This document shows, piece after piece, positions 27,134 to 37,492 of a DNA stretch of 64,000 nucleotides. The number at the start of each line of letters is the position of its first letter. The first letter of the stretch is position 1. The stretch spans positions 62,001 through 126,000 of the forward strand of contig CAVQMB010000024.1 of NCBI GenBank assembly GCA_963713445.1. Direction: 5' to 3'. Below the pieces are notes generated by a model. The model searched no databases and had not been told where the DNA came from. It was given only the letters and a program-made list of their open reading frames with translations. A program made the position numbers and the translations under genes. The DNA comes from CAVQMB01 sp963713445. Its GTDB lineage: Bacteria > Pseudomonadota > Gammaproteobacteria > Competibacterales > Competibacteraceae.

Positions 27134-28084
27134 TCAGCGTAACTTGGGGTTTAGGGCATCGCGCAGCCAGTCGCCCAACAGGTTGACCGACAACACCAGA
27201 AGCGCCAGCCAGGCGCCCGGAAACAGGGCGATCCACCATTCGCCGGCAAGCAGGTAATCATTACCGATGCGGATCAGGGTGCCCAGAGAGGGCTGGGTGG
27301 GTGGTACCCCAACACCCAGAAATGACAGCGTCGCCTCGGTCAGAATAGCCACCGCCAGATGGATAGTGGCGATGACCAGAACCGGCCCCAGCACATTGGG
27401 CAGTACGTGCCGCAGCATGATCTTCCAAGACGGGATGCCGATCACCTTGGCGGCCTGCACGTATTCCTTGCCACGCTCGATCAACGTCGAACTGCGTACG
27501 GTGCGGGCGTACTGCACCCAACCGGACAACCCGATCGATAACACCAGCACCAGAATAGCAAGATCGTTGGCTTCGTCCTTGGGCAGAATACCGCGCAACA
27601 CACCGTCGATCAGCAAGGCAATCAGGATAGCTGGGAAGCTCAGCTGCACCTCGGCAATGCGCATGATCAGGGCATCAACAAAACCGCCTACATAGCCCGC
27701 GACCAGCCCCAGCACGACACCCAGCACCATGGCGAAGGCAACACTGGCAAAACCGACGTACAAGGACACGCGGGAGCCGAACAAGATCGTAGACAATAGG
27801 TCGCGACCCTGATCGTCGGTGCCGAGCGGATAAATGGCGCTGCCACCCGATTGCCATACCGGTGGCGTATTGGCCGCCATCAAATCGATCTGAGCCGGAT
27901 CGAACGGGTTGTGAGGCGCAATCCACGGCGCCAGCAGGGCCGCCAGAATCATGACGATCGCCACCACCGCGGCGACCATCGTCACCGGCGAGTGGCTGAA
28001 GTTATAGAATAGATCACTGTCGAAGAATCGCTGGACGCTGTCGAGCAGACGTGCCCGCAGCGAGGGCAATGCCGGCTCAGCCAT
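27134..28084 (-). CDS. Peptide ABC transporter permease (DppC-like)
   Basis: 316 aa, about six helices. N-terminal domain followed by PLGTDDQGRDLLSTILFGSRVSL, the typical DppC/OppC signature, and an EAA-type loop with AKVIGIPSWKIMLRHVLPNVLGP. Overlaps the DppB-like gene by eight bases. Confidence 0.95.
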   Translation of the reverse strand: MAEPALPSLRARLLDSVQRFFDSDLFYNFSHSPVTMVAAVVAIVMILAALLAPWIAPHNPFDPAQIDLMAANTPPVWQSGGSAIYPLGTDDQGRDLLSTILFGSRVSLYVGFASVAFAMVLGVVLGLVAGYVGGFVDALIMRIAEVQLSFPAILIALLIDGVLRGILPKDEANDLAILVLVLSIGLSGWVQYARTVRSSTLIERGKEYVQAAKVIGIPSWKIMLRHVLPNVLGPVLVIATIHLAVAILTEATLSFLGVGVPPTQPSLGTLIRIGNDYLLAGEWWIALFPGAWLALLVLSVNLLGDWLRDALNPKLR

Positions 28085-29060
28085 GGGTCACCGCACGCTC
28101 GACCCGCAGCCGAGGATCAACCACGTAGTAGAGCAAATCCACGATCAGATTGATTATCACGAAGAACAGCGCCACCAGCATCAGATAAGCCGACATGATC
28201 GGAATATCCACATTCTGGATCGCCTGTAGGAACAGCAGTCCCATCCCGGGCCACTGAAACACCGTCTCGGTGATAATGGAAAAGGCAATGATTGAGCCCA
28301 GTTGCAGGCCAGTGATGGTAATCACCGGTACCAGAGTATTCTTGAGGGCGTGGCCGAAGTTGATCGCCCGGTTGCTCAGCCCACGGGCACGGGCGAACTT
28401 GATATAGTCGGTGCGCAGCACCTCCAGCATTTCGGAGCGCACCAGCCGCATGATCAGGGTGAGCTGATACAAACCCAGGGTCACGGCCGGCATGATGATC
28501 GCTTTGAGTCCACTGATCGTGAGGAGTCCGGTGCTCCACCAGCCCCAATGGACCACCGCACCGCGGCCAAACGACGGCAGCAGATTGACTTCCACCGAGA
28601 ACAGGAAGATCAACAGAATGCCGATAAAAAACGTCGGCAGTGACACACCCAGCAACGATGCGCCGAGGAAGAACTTGCTCAGCCAGCTGTCTGGCTTGAG
28701 GCCCGTGTATACCCCCAGCGGCAGGCCGACCAGCAATGCGAACAGCGCGGAGACGAAGCTGAGCTCCAGCGTCGCCGGCAACCGTTGTTTGATCAAATCC
28801 GACACCGGCTGCTTCTGCATGTAGGAGATGCCGAAGTCACCATGCGCGGCATTGCGCACGAACCGCCAGAACTGGACCGGCATCGGCTCATCCAGACCCA
28901 GTTCATGACGCAGCTTGGCGCGCTGCGCCATGCTGGTGTCCTGACCGACCATCTGATCGATCGGGTCACCGACATAACGGAACAGAGAAAAAGCGACGAA
29001 AGCAACCGCCAGCATTACCAGCACCGACTGAGCAAGACGGCGGATAACATAAGCCAGCAT
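28077..29060 (-). CDS. Peptide ABC transporter permease (DppB-like)
   Basis: 327 aa, six helices. N-terminal MLAYVIRRLAQSVLVMLAVAFVAF is characteristic of DppB/OppB; EAA loop ARARGLSNRAINFGHALKNTLVPV; C-terminal YYVVDPRLR. Separated by 89 bases from the binding-protein gene, with a hairpin between. Confidence 0.95.
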   Translation of the reverse strand: MLAYVIRRLAQSVLVMLAVAFVAFSLFRYVGDPIDQMVGQDTSMAQRAKLRHELGLDEPMPVQFWRFVRNAAHGDFGISYMQKQPVSDLIKQRLPATLELSFVSALFALLVGLPLGVYTGLKPDSWLSKFFLGASLLGVSLPTFFIGILLIFLFSVEVNLLPSFGRGAVVHWGWWSTGLLTISGLKAIIMPAVTLGLYQLTLIMRLVRSEMLEVLRTDYIKFARARGLSNRAINFGHALKNTLVPVITITGLQLGSIIAFSIITETVFQWPGMGLLFLQAIQNVDIPIMSAYLMLVALFFVIINLIVDLLYYVVDPRLRVERAVTHG

Positions 29061-29103
29061 GGTAAACCGGGAAGCCTAAAATCGCCCGGGCAGCGAATAA
29101 GCC

Positions 29104-29135
29104 CCCACCAGCCACCCAGACGGGCAGCCGGTGGG
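29104..29135 (-). promoter_or_regulatory. Intercistronic hairpin between binding-protein and permease genes
   Basis: CCCACC (minus 29130-29135) can pair with GGTGGG (minus 29104-29109) around a GC-rich interior that also pairs in part. No T run follows, so it is more likely an mRNA-stabilising or partial-attenuation element, as often lies after a highly expressed binding-protein gene. Confidence 0.4.
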
Positions 29136-29149
29136 ATTGCGGGGATTGG

Positions 29150-30733
29150 TCATTTTAGCTGAATGTCACGCAACATCAGCACGTTGTCAGCCCGCTGCCC
29201 CAGGTGAACATTGCTGCGCACCCCCCAGGCTAGTGCCTGCTGATGCAACGGGATATAGGCCACATCATTGTTCATCTGCTCAAACGCTTTCTTGATCAAC
29301 CGATTACGTTTGGCCTGATCGGTCTCGACCTGGATATCGCCGGTCAACCTGTCAACTTCCGCATTGGAGTAACGACCGTAGTTGAACTGCCCGGCACCGG
29401 TCTTCGGATTGACCGTATCCGCAAGGTTATACAGCACATTCCAGCTATCCAGACTGCTCGGCGTCCAGCCCAGCATATAGAACGACATGTCATAATTCGG
29501 GCCCTTTATGCGGGCGAAATACTTCGACTTCGGCATGGTCGTCAGGTCAATCTTGACCCCAACCTTAGCCAGCATGGCCACCACCGCCTGACATATCTTC
29601 TCGTCGTTGACGTAGCGATTGTTAGGGCACACCATTCCGACTTCGAAGCCCTTGGGATAGCCGGCCGCAGCCAAAAGTTTGCGGGCCTTGCCCGGATCAT
29701 ATGGCAACCGTTTGAAGTCTTTCGCCAGCGGGAACAGTTTGGGCGAAATCAATGTTGCCGCCGGTGTGGCCCGACCCCGCATCACCTTCTGCTTGATCGC
29801 GTTGATGGCAATGGCCTGATAGAACGCCTGGCGGACGCGCTTGTCCTTGAACGGGTTCTTACCTTTGACGCTGGAATACAACAACTGATCGCGGTGCTGA
29901 TCGAATCCCAGAAAGATAGTGCGCAATTCCGGCCCGGTCATCACCTTGGTACCTGAACTGCGATTGATACGGGCAATATCCTGCACCGGCACCGGATAGG
30001 CCATATCAATTTGATCCGACAGCAGAGCCGAGATGCGGGTCGCATCCTGTTTGATGGGGGTAAACACGGCTTCGGTCAGATTGTGCCTCGGTTTATCCCA
30101 CCAGTTCGGATTCGGCACGAACACGGTTTTCACCCCGACCTCGCGGCTCTTGATCATGAAGGGACCGGTACCGTTGGCATGCCGGGTAGCGTAGTTTTCC
30201 ACCCCTTTGGCGATATTGGTGGGTTTTGCTGCACCGTGCTCCTCGCACCATTTCTTGTCCATCATGTACCAGAATTCCCACTGATTGATCAGGGTGGGAT
30301 CAGGCTTCTCGGTGATGAAGTCGACCGTGTAATCGTCAACCTTCACGACTTTCTGGACACCGGCCAGATAGGCGACCAGGTCGGAACCGTCAGCTATGAC
30401 GCGGTGGTAGCTGAAAATTACGTCGTCGGCAGTGAAGCGATCACCGTTCTGGAACTTGACGCCTTTGCGCAGATGAAACCGCCAATGAGTTGGGCTTAGC
30501 AGTTCCCAACTGGTCGCCAGATCCGGCTCCAGCTTGAGTCCGGCATTTCGGCGCACCAGGCCTTCATAGACATTGCCCAGAAAACCCAGGGTAAAGGTCT
30601 CGTTCAGGGAATACGGATCAAGCGACTGCGCGTCGCCCTGAAAAGCCCAGCGGAACATCTTGGCCTGGACGGGCAATGACAAGCCCAAAGCCATGGCCAA
30701 GGTCATCAACAAAGCGGGTAACTTCGTCTTCAT
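29150..30733 (-). CDS. Peptide ABC transporter substrate-binding protein (DppA/OppA-like)
   Basis: 527 aa. Sec signal peptide at residues 1-24 (KLPALLMTLAMALGLSLPVQA) and mature SBP_bac_5 domain: RWAFQGDAQSLDPY, then FHLRKGVKFQNGDRFTADDVIFSY, the family signature. ATG at 30733 behind AGAGGGGG. First gene of the five-gene transporter operon. Peptide, nickel or other ligand cannot be told apart from sequence. Confidence 0.94.
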   Translation of the reverse strand: MKTKLPALLMTLAMALGLSLPVQAKMFRWAFQGDAQSLDPYSLNETFTLGFLGNVYEGLVRRNAGLKLEPDLATSWELLSPTHWRFHLRKGVKFQNGDRFTADDVIFSYHRVIADGSDLVAYLAGVQKVVKVDDYTVDFITEKPDPTLINQWEFWYMMDKKWCEEHGAAKPTNIAKGVENYATRHANGTGPFMIKSREVGVKTVFVPNPNWWDKPRHNLTEAVFTPIKQDATRISALLSDQIDMAYPVPVQDIARINRSSGTKVMTGPELRTIFLGFDQHRDQLLYSSVKGKNPFKDKRVRQAFYQAIAINAIKQKVMRGRATPAATLISPKLFPLAKDFKRLPYDPGKARKLLAAAGYPKGFEVGMVCPNNRYVNDEKICQAVVAMLAKVGVKIDLTTMPKSKYFARIKGPNYDMSFYMLGWTPSSLDSWNVLYNLADTVNPKTGAGQFNYGRYSNAEVDRLTGDIQVETDQAKRNRLIKKAFEQMNNDVAYIPLHQQALAWGVRSNVHLGQRADNVLMLRDIQLK

Positions 30734-31098
30734 GCGTGCCCCCTCTCTTATTAATAATTATCGTATTGCTGCTGCAGTGCTGGCCCGCTCTGCGGACACC
30801 ACTTGCCGTAGCCCTACGTGCTCCTTTCAGACGGATTCTTCACGCTTGGAATTGCAATTGCAACCCTTGCCGCCATCGCTGCAAACGCCGCATAACCAAG
30901 CACTGCATGCATCAATTACCGCAAGCCTGTCTTCAGCACGGCGGAGAAGAGGACCTCCCCTTCAAGGGATAGTCGCTGCGGCGAACCGTTGCAGGGTAAA
31001 CCAGCCGCCGGCAAGCTCGTCTACACGCAGCCATTGCCATCGGCCTACTTCGCCTCAATACTTGTTGCATACACGGCAAACCTAGTGGAGTGATAGTG
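30734..31098. other. Intergenic region between the peptide transporter and a plus-strand small gene
   Basis: Divergent upstream region of about 365 bases. Just upstream of the binding protein the minus strand is AT-rich (ACGATAATTATTAATAAG), probably its promoter. The remainder shows no gene with a plausible start. Confidence 0.4.
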
Positions 31099-31398
31099 AT
31101 GACACACCCGCGTATTGACGAAATGATCCGCCAGCATATCCTGGAGCATGAAGCACGGCTCAAGCACATCGACGAACTGATGGGCCAGGCTCATGAAAAA
31201 GCAAACCATCCGGACGCTCGGGCCGAGCTCTCGGAACTCAAGGGAAAGCGTGAACTACTCGCCAGCCAAGTCGCGGAACTCAAGCAAAAACCCCGCGAAC
31301 AGTGGCATGAAAGCGAGCTGGAGAAAGCCGGACCGATGGGATTGTGGGATATCGTCGCCCAGCAACTGGAACGCCTGGTTGAGCGCCTCGGAGGATAG
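31099..31398 (+). CDS. Small hydrophilic helical protein (99 aa)
   Basis: ATG at 31099, with GGAG eight bases upstream. Very charged and predicted all-helical: MTHPRIDEMIRQHILEHEARL, a central E/L/K-rich coiled-coil stretch (residues 30-65), then a tryptophan segment (GPMGLWDIVAQQLERLVERL). No signal peptide or membrane helix. No family recognised. Frame, codon pattern and ribosome binding site look real. Confidence 0.7.
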   Translation: MTHPRIDEMIRQHILEHEARLKHIDELMGQAHEKANHPDARAELSELKGKRELLASQVAELKQKPREQWHESELEKAGPMGLWDIVAQQLERLVERLGG

Positions 31399-31704
31399 TT
31401 CTGGCAGCGATCGGCATCAAGCCAGCTTCCGGGCACCTCGGAGCGGTGCCGCAGCAAACCTCACTGGTAAACCGCACCTCCCCGTGGCCACCGAGGACTC
31501 GCGTCCAGCCTAGCCGCTAAAAGCCGGCTATCACACTGGTTTATGGGCATCGGTAGCAGCGCCGTCTGTTGATTCGATTGGCGTTGATTCATTTCTATTT
31601 TCACTTTATGGTGCTCGCGCGGCCCTGCCTTGCCTCGTCAGGCAGGCTCGGCCGCGACAACCACGATAAGCGCATCCAGAAGGCGCCCACGGAGAACCCA
31701 GAAG
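31399..31704. other. Intergenic region upstream of the RMF-like gene
   Basis: About 306 bases, no gene seen. An AT-rich segment at 31570-31612 (TTGATTCATTTCTATTTTCACTTTATGG-like, split here as TTGATT then TTTATG about 17 bases on) may hold a promoter for the downstream small gene. Confidence 0.3.
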
Positions 31705-31938
31705 ATGACGACTAGTGACAACAGTGGCGGGGGATCGCACGATATTGATGCTGATGACATCGATCCCGACATCCGCCAGGAAGGCTACCAGGCCGGCGAA
31801 ACCGGCAAGCAGTGGTTCGACTGCCCTTATCCTTCGACCACCCGAGAATCACTGAGCTGGATGGCCGGCCTGGTCGAGTCGATACGGGACCAAGACAGTA
31901 ACAACATGGCGCATCAGAACAAGCGCGGCGACTGGTAG
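31705..31938 (+). CDS. Ribosome modulation factor (RMF)/CrpP-like small protein
   Basis: 77 aa from ATG 31705 with a GGAG upstream. After an acidic Ser/Gly/Asp-rich N-terminus (residues 1-25) comes EGYQAGETGKQWFDCPYP and later W..GL..S. This matches the RMF pattern: GYQAG, then G, then CPY, then W and G. RMF dimerises 70S ribosomes in stationary phase; CrpP is a plasmid-borne relative. The core is recognisable but the acidic N-terminal extension replaces RMF's basic one, so ribosome binding is uncertain. Confidence 0.65.
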   Translation: MTTSDNSGGGSHDIDADDIDPDIRQEGYQAGETGKQWFDCPYPSTTRESLSWMAGLVESIRDQDSNNMAHQNKRGDW

Positions 31939-32089
31939 TCGGCCTCAACGCATCGCAACTCTGATCACAGCGACGGCTGGGTAGCACATATCCCATGCCA
32001 CTACTCTGCCCCCTGACATGATCGCCCCTAATGGCAGATTCCAAGCCGATGACGAGTCGCTATTCCAATGCCTAGCGATAACTTCCCGA

Positions 32090-32545
32090 TCTATCGATCC
32101 GCGCAGCGAACACCTTAAGCCGCGCGTCGACGATTAGGCGCCGGTACTGGCAGGCATGGGCGTAGCCGCCGGCCCGGCGGCGCCGTTTGGGGCCTTCGCG
32201 CTCATAGCTTCGGCGCAGGCTAGACGATAGCACTGGGCCAGTGGCACCAGCTTCTTGCGCGCGATCTCCAGCAACCGGCTGTCGCTCGGATAGGCGATGG
32301 CCTTCTCCTGGACGGTGGTGTCCACCACCACCCGCTCGAACTCGACGACGCTCACCGCCTCCATCGTCTGGACCGCGGCAATGGTCTGGGCCAGTAGGCC
32401 CTCGACACCAGCGTCCCCCAATCGCTGGTGTCAGTGGGGACGGATCACAGGGCAACGCCGTCTGGACGTACACCTCGCCGGTGAATACTTGCCAATACGG
32501 CTTGCTGTAGAAGGCACGGTCGATACGGGTGGCCGTAACCCGACG
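32090..32545 (-). pseudogene. Transposase remnant (IS5/IS1182-type), frameshifted
   Basis: Minus-strand pieces in different frames reconstruct the middle of an IS5-superfamily transposase. They are YSKPYWQVFTGEVYVQTALPCDPS, then GDAGVEGLLAQTI and FERVVVDTTVQEKAIAYPSD (the DDE Asp region) and ARKKLVPLAQ, and then AGGYAHACQYRR. At least two frameshifts or small deletions separate them; neither the N-terminal third nor terminal inverted repeats are visible. A dead insertion at the edge of the damaged block to the right. Confidence 0.75.
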
Positions 32546-32600
32546 CGCGCCTCTGTCCAGTCAGCGGTACCGGCCATATCCCGAGGACATAACCAGTGCC

Positions 32601-35600
32601 CTACGGCGTTGTCGTCGGGCAGGCGGGTCGCGTGCCGGCACTCGCCTGATGGTAGGGCTCGCCAGCCTTGTCGAATTGCTGCTCGGCAACGATCACGGTG
32701 TTGTCGTTGGGATCGAGCCGGACCAGCTTGTTCGGATTGGCAGGCGCCGGCTTACGGTTCGCCGATTGCGGCTGGCAATTGGATGGCCCGGGCTTGTAGA
32801 ACTCATCGTTCTGGGCGATCGAATAGACAATACAGCCGTTCTTGGGGCAGGCATAATAGGACTCTCCTGCGGCCGACGTCCGGACAAGACGGATCCCTGG
32901 GCTTGGCGTTTTCGACCAGCAGCTTCCTAGCGGGGAAGGCCCAATCGCATTGGGTTCGTCCTGGGCGACATTGAGATATAGCATGCCTGTGGCCTGGTTG
33001 TAGTAGTAGCCGTCAAGCTTCGGCGAACCGTCCTCGTTGGTGAGATCGGCGATACTGCCAACCGGCTCGAGCTGATGCACTGGATGCTCGCTGTCGCCAG
33101 CAGGGCAGCCCGCCTTGAATCCGTCACCCTGCCATGGGATGTTGTTCGGGTTGAGGGAATTAATTCCCTGGCATTGCTCCCAATCGGTCCAGTACTTCTG
33201 CAGTTCGGGATCGGCTCCCAGGTCTCCCCGCCGACATAGGTGCGGTAGCCCCGCTTGATCGTGAAATTGTCCGCCGGGTGGCTGCCGTCCTCATTCGTGT
33301 AGCAGATGCCAAGCTGTACGTAGAACGGGTGGGCCGGTGTGATGTTGGGATCGACCACGTCGGCGACGCCAACGTCGATCCATTGCCCGATGCCTGCCTT
33401 TTGCGGATTGAGATTGTTGGAACAATGGGCGGCGTCTTTTTTGGGTATCGGCGCTACGCTGACAGTGTAGCCATAGCCGTTACTGACCTTGGGCTCCCAG
33501 ATCCCGCGCCCGTCGCGGCTCTTCAACGTCATGGCGGAAAAGTTGCCTTCGCCGGCCAGCACCATGTCGTCGCGGCTGAAGGTCATGTACTGAAAGTGTG
33601 CCTGAGGCATTCCGGGAAATTCCGGATGCGCTGGGTCCGTTAAGTATGGATACGGCGTTTCGAACTCCAGCGTACCCACGGTTGCCGGCGACATCAGCGC
33701 GGAATCACGACCCTCGTAGCGCGCGTTCTGAGCGCCGCGCGACAGGCATTCGTCCACGGAATTGGAAGTCGAATGAAATGGCAGGTTGTTGAGCGAGATC
33801 GCATGCACCTTATGCGTCCCGGCCCCGGCGGCGCGCTCCACCCCCAGTCCTGATAAGGTGCCGTCCTCGTCGATGATAACCGTGTTCTTATCGCCGTCGT
33901 TGAAGGTCGTATTGACGCTGACCTTCTCCGTATAAACCTGGTGACGCAGGTTGGTGTTGTCCCAAATAAGCTCCCTGGAGGCGGTCGCCGTCGGATACGC
34001 ACTCTGGTTGGATTGGAACCAGCCTAGGGCGGCGTCGCCCTGGTAGGGGCTAGGCGCCGGTTGCCCGGTTGGGGACGAAAAGGTCTTCTCACGATCTTTC
34101 AAAAACTGGCAATCGGCGGTGTCCAGCTCCCGGTAAAAGGCACCTTCGCTGCAAGGCATGTCCGGCGTCCAGTTTTCGTTGTAGTTGAAATTGACGAAGC
34201 GATCGTGAAATACGCGCACCGGCCCGTCATAGAGCATGTAGCCGAATGCGTTCCAACTCGGTCCCGGATAACCCTCCCCGACTTCATCGCCGGTGGTCGC
34301 AATCTCGCCTTTCGGAGTCGGCGTATGATCAATGCAGCCGAACTGTGCCCCAGTAAACTGCCCCAACTGACTTTCTCTGCGGGCAGGGTCCCCAGCGTTC
34401 GACATTGTTCTGGCTTTCGCCCACCAGCACACTGTCCTCGAGCAGTTCCCAGACGCCAGGCGCATTACCATCGAGCCCGCCACTGGTCACCAGGGTCACG
34501 CTCTCGCGGTTCTCGGCGAAACGCCCGTTCTTGATGACAAACCATTCTGGCCGCAGCCAGACGCCGCGAAAGCGGTTGCGCGTAGCGGTCACACCATCCA
34601 GGGTAGCGACGACCGCTTGCGCATCCTTCACTCCCCCAACGTGCGGATGCAGTTGGGCGCTGCTAACCCCATATTCATTCTCGCCATAGAAACCCGCGTA
34701 ACAGCCACTCACGCGGTTATCCTTGAAGGTCCCTAGCGGCTCGAATTTCAGGTAATTAACCTTGCCGTTCGCCTTGATTTCATTATTCGGTGGCACCCAC
34801 CACACCCCCCGGCCGACGCCCTGGCATCCGGCAATAGCATTGTCCTCCAGCACGGTGGTCGGATTCTGAATCCAGAAGCCGCTCGCCGGTTCGTAGTAGA
34901 ACGTGCCATCAGCGCCGCATTTTTTGGCCCGACTCGGGTGATATTTTATGTCAAGCCCGCCTATGCGCTGGGCGAGCACGCATGAGCCGTGCACGTCCTG
35001 AAGCTGGTTATCCGTGTTCGGGATGTCGAAACCGTCGTAGTGGATGTTGCGGAGGGCTTCCGGATCATTGGTCATGTAGTCGCCCGGCCACCAGTAGTCG
35101 TCGATGAGCGTTTGCCGTGAAATCTTCGGCCCGTTTATCTTTTCCACCGGATGGATATCGAAGTTGTTGCTCATGACGCCAATGCCGAGATCGTGATCGA
35201 AAACAAGACCGTCGTCAGCCGCCGGATTTTCGTCGCCGGCCGACTCTAGCTCCTCGTAGAAGATATGCCCGACAATGCGCGCGCACACCAGATTCGACAC
35301 CGTCAGATCAGAGGTGGCGTGGATGGTCACACACTTGTTGTAGCTGTGGTCCACGCTGTCGGCATCGATCCGTGCCCTGTTGCCGGCATCCCCCACCAGG
35401 TGGAAGTGGATCGGGTAGCTGCCGAGCTTAGCCTTGCCGAACTTAGAGAGCCGCACGCCCTGGATCGCAAGCGCCTTGAATCCGTGATGGATCATGATCT
35501 CGCCGCCCCAGTGGGAGCTGCTCGTGGTATCAGCCGTCAGCTCGATGTCGCGGCTGATCAAGCCCACTTCGGCGCGCTCGTCCACCCCATAGTTACGCTT

Positions 35601-36437
35601 CGGCCCGTCGCAGAAGGAGCCTGGCTCGGTCTTGCCCAAGCGATCTTGGCAGGTACCGCTGGACGGCGCCAGACTGCCAAAATGGTAGTACTTGAGCGGT
35701 TGTTCCAGCGTCAGTGTGCTGCCGTTCCCGTCGGACTCAACATGGTCGATCTGAACGAACTCGGACTCGAACGGGGTATACGTCGTGGTCGCCACCACGA
35801 TCCAGTCGCCTGCATGCCATGGGTCATCACCCTTGGTTACGTCGGCGGTCAAGTGCAGCGTCGTGGGACCCGTGCTGTCGACCTTGGCGCCTGGCACTTG
35901 CGGACCCGCCGGTGCGCTCAGAGTCGTCCAGCTCGTCCCGCCAAGGTCCGGCACTCCCTCGGCACCGTACATCTCGAGCGAGCCACCCGTCGTGACGTCG
36001 ATGCCTTTGGCAAAACCCTGGCACGCCGGGTCCTGGGAAGTGTCGTTCCCGTTTCCAATGAATTCCAGTTCAACCTTGCCGGCGTGGGTTATCGGGTCTT
36101 GCTTGGTTCCGATCGCTACCGTACCACCGCTTTCAATGCAGATATCCTTGAGGTATTGCCGGCGTGGCAGTTTTCCAGCATATCCGGCAATGCGCAACGT
36201 ACCGCCCTCACCGACCCGAATTTCGCCGAAGGGGGGCGGATTATCATTGTTCTCGAGCGGGGCCATCTCAACATTGTCGCAGCCCTCGCGCGCGTTCGGG
36301 CCGCCGACCACGACGTTGTTTTGACCATCCACGATGCAGTCCGCAATAGGCGTGAAGCCGGCCGCTGCCGCGGGCAGCGACGCGAGCGCTGCTGCCGCAA
36401 AAACGAGGACGAGTAGCGAGTTTCTGACAGTGATCAA
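32601..36437 (-). pseudogene. G8-domain (CEMIP-like) secreted beta-helix protein, frameshifted
   Basis: Reading starts at TTG 36437 behind GGAGGAAG, with a Sec signal (LLVLVFAAAALASLPAAAAG). The first about 680 residues hold a G8-like glycine-rich domain and a parallel-beta-helix region with the CEMIP/TMEM2-like segments IHHGFKALAIQGVRLSKFGKAKLGSYPIHFH and NKCVTIHATSDLTVSNLV. Coding shifts frame at about 34390 (a four-base C/G run) and again at about 33212-33222; the third frame continues to a stop at 32601. Vertebrate relatives act on hyaluronan; substrate here unknown. The frameshifts may be sequencing errors or decay. Probably follows the serine hydrolase gene in one operon (14-base gap). 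Confidence 0.7.
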
Positions 36438-36451
36438 TTTTTCTTCCTCCG

Positions 36452-37486
36452 TTACTCAACGTTTGCTAGTGGCCAGTCCTTGCGACTGCCATTGCGCGGC
36501 TTGGCAAACGACCCAAGCATTTCGGCTACCGACGCCGCAAATTCGCTGAGAACCTCCGGCACGGAACTATCCGGTCCGGTCCAGTTGACCGTGAAGCAAA
36601 AGGTCACAGGTGTCCCATTAACAACCATCTGGCCCGGCGCACAGACCGCGTGGAAACCCTCCCAGTCAATACTGCCGCCTTTGGCGTAGGCCGCCGTATC
36701 CGATGGAACCACACGGGCGATCAGGCTGGCCATTGCCTGAATACGCTTGAACTCGGTCAGGGTCTCTGGTTTGCAGAAAAACTCGCCGCACAACGCCCGC
36801 CGATAGTACGACACCATCTCGCTGGCGCTGGAGATCATTGTCTGACGATCGTTGATCGGGCTGCGCGGAGATCCGAAAAACGCCCCCCCCAGGATTTCCT
36901 TCATCCCCTCCCATCCTTCGTCGATGCCATCCGGCGCACCGGCCAGATAGGAAAACATCACCCGGGTCGAATCGGGAATGCGAGTGGCATGCAGGCCCGT
37001 GGATGCAATAAAAGCGCGCACCTGCTCGACCCCCACGCAGCGTAGCGCCATGTCAGTGGCCGTATTGTCGCTGTGCGAGATCATGGCCTCGAGAACGGTT
37101 CGAGCCGATGCTTTTCCTGTCAAATTGTCGTCATCGTCCGGGCTCGAACCAAAAACCGAGCTGCTCAGCGACCGGACCGCGTCGCTGACCAGCAACAGCT
37201 CGTTCTCGGATAAGGCGCCCGACTCCACGCCCTGCAGGAACCGCGCAAGAATGAAGGTCTTGGTCGCACTGCCGACAAACATTGGCAACGTAGGGCAATA
37301 AGCGTCCCACCAAGTCCATGGGTGCCTGCCCAGGAGAATGGCAAAGCTCTTGGTTCCGCTCAGTGCCAGAAAACGCTCGCGCGCTTCGCCAAAATCGCGC
37401 GCCCCTTCTTCGGCAAAAATCGCCGGTGCCGTGCCCATCAAGGCCAGAGCAGGTAAGGACTGTTTGATGAATGCTCTTCGATGCAT
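36452..37486 (-). CDS. Class A beta-lactamase-like serine hydrolase, exported
   Basis: 344 aa, intact. N-terminal MHRRAFIKQSLPALALMG resembles a Tat signal (RRAFIK). The serine beta-lactamase/PBP fold motifs are visible: SATK (SxxK nucleophile), SHSDNTATD (SDN) and KGG in place of the usual KTG. The KGG change and the extra N-terminal region argue for a divergent hydrolase (peptidase or esterase) rather than a resistance enzyme. Lies six bases after the cytochrome gene and before the G8 gene, all on the minus strand. Being the only unbroken gene of the three is notable. Confidence 0.8.
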   Translation of the reverse strand: MHRRAFIKQSLPALALMGTAPAIFAEEGARDFGEARERFLALSGTKSFAILLGRHPWTWWDAYCPTLPMFVGSATKTFILARFLQGVESGALSENELLLVSDAVRSLSSSVFGSSPDDDDNLTGKASARTVLEAMISHSDNTATDMALRCVGVEQVRAFIASTGLHATRIPDSTRVMFSYLAGAPDGIDEGWEGMKEILGGAFFGSPRSPINDRQTMISSASEMVSYYRRALCGEFFCKPETLTEFKRIQAMASLIARVVPSDTAAYAKGGSIDWEGFHAVCAPGQMVVNGTPVTFCFTVNWTGPDSSVPEVLSEFAASVAEMLGSFAKPRNGSRKDWPLANVE

Positions 37487-37492
37487 AGAGGT

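Noticed and set aside
36452..37486. Beta-lactamase resistance gene
   Set aside because: KGG in the third motif, divergent overall sequence and its neighbours argue against a resistance role.
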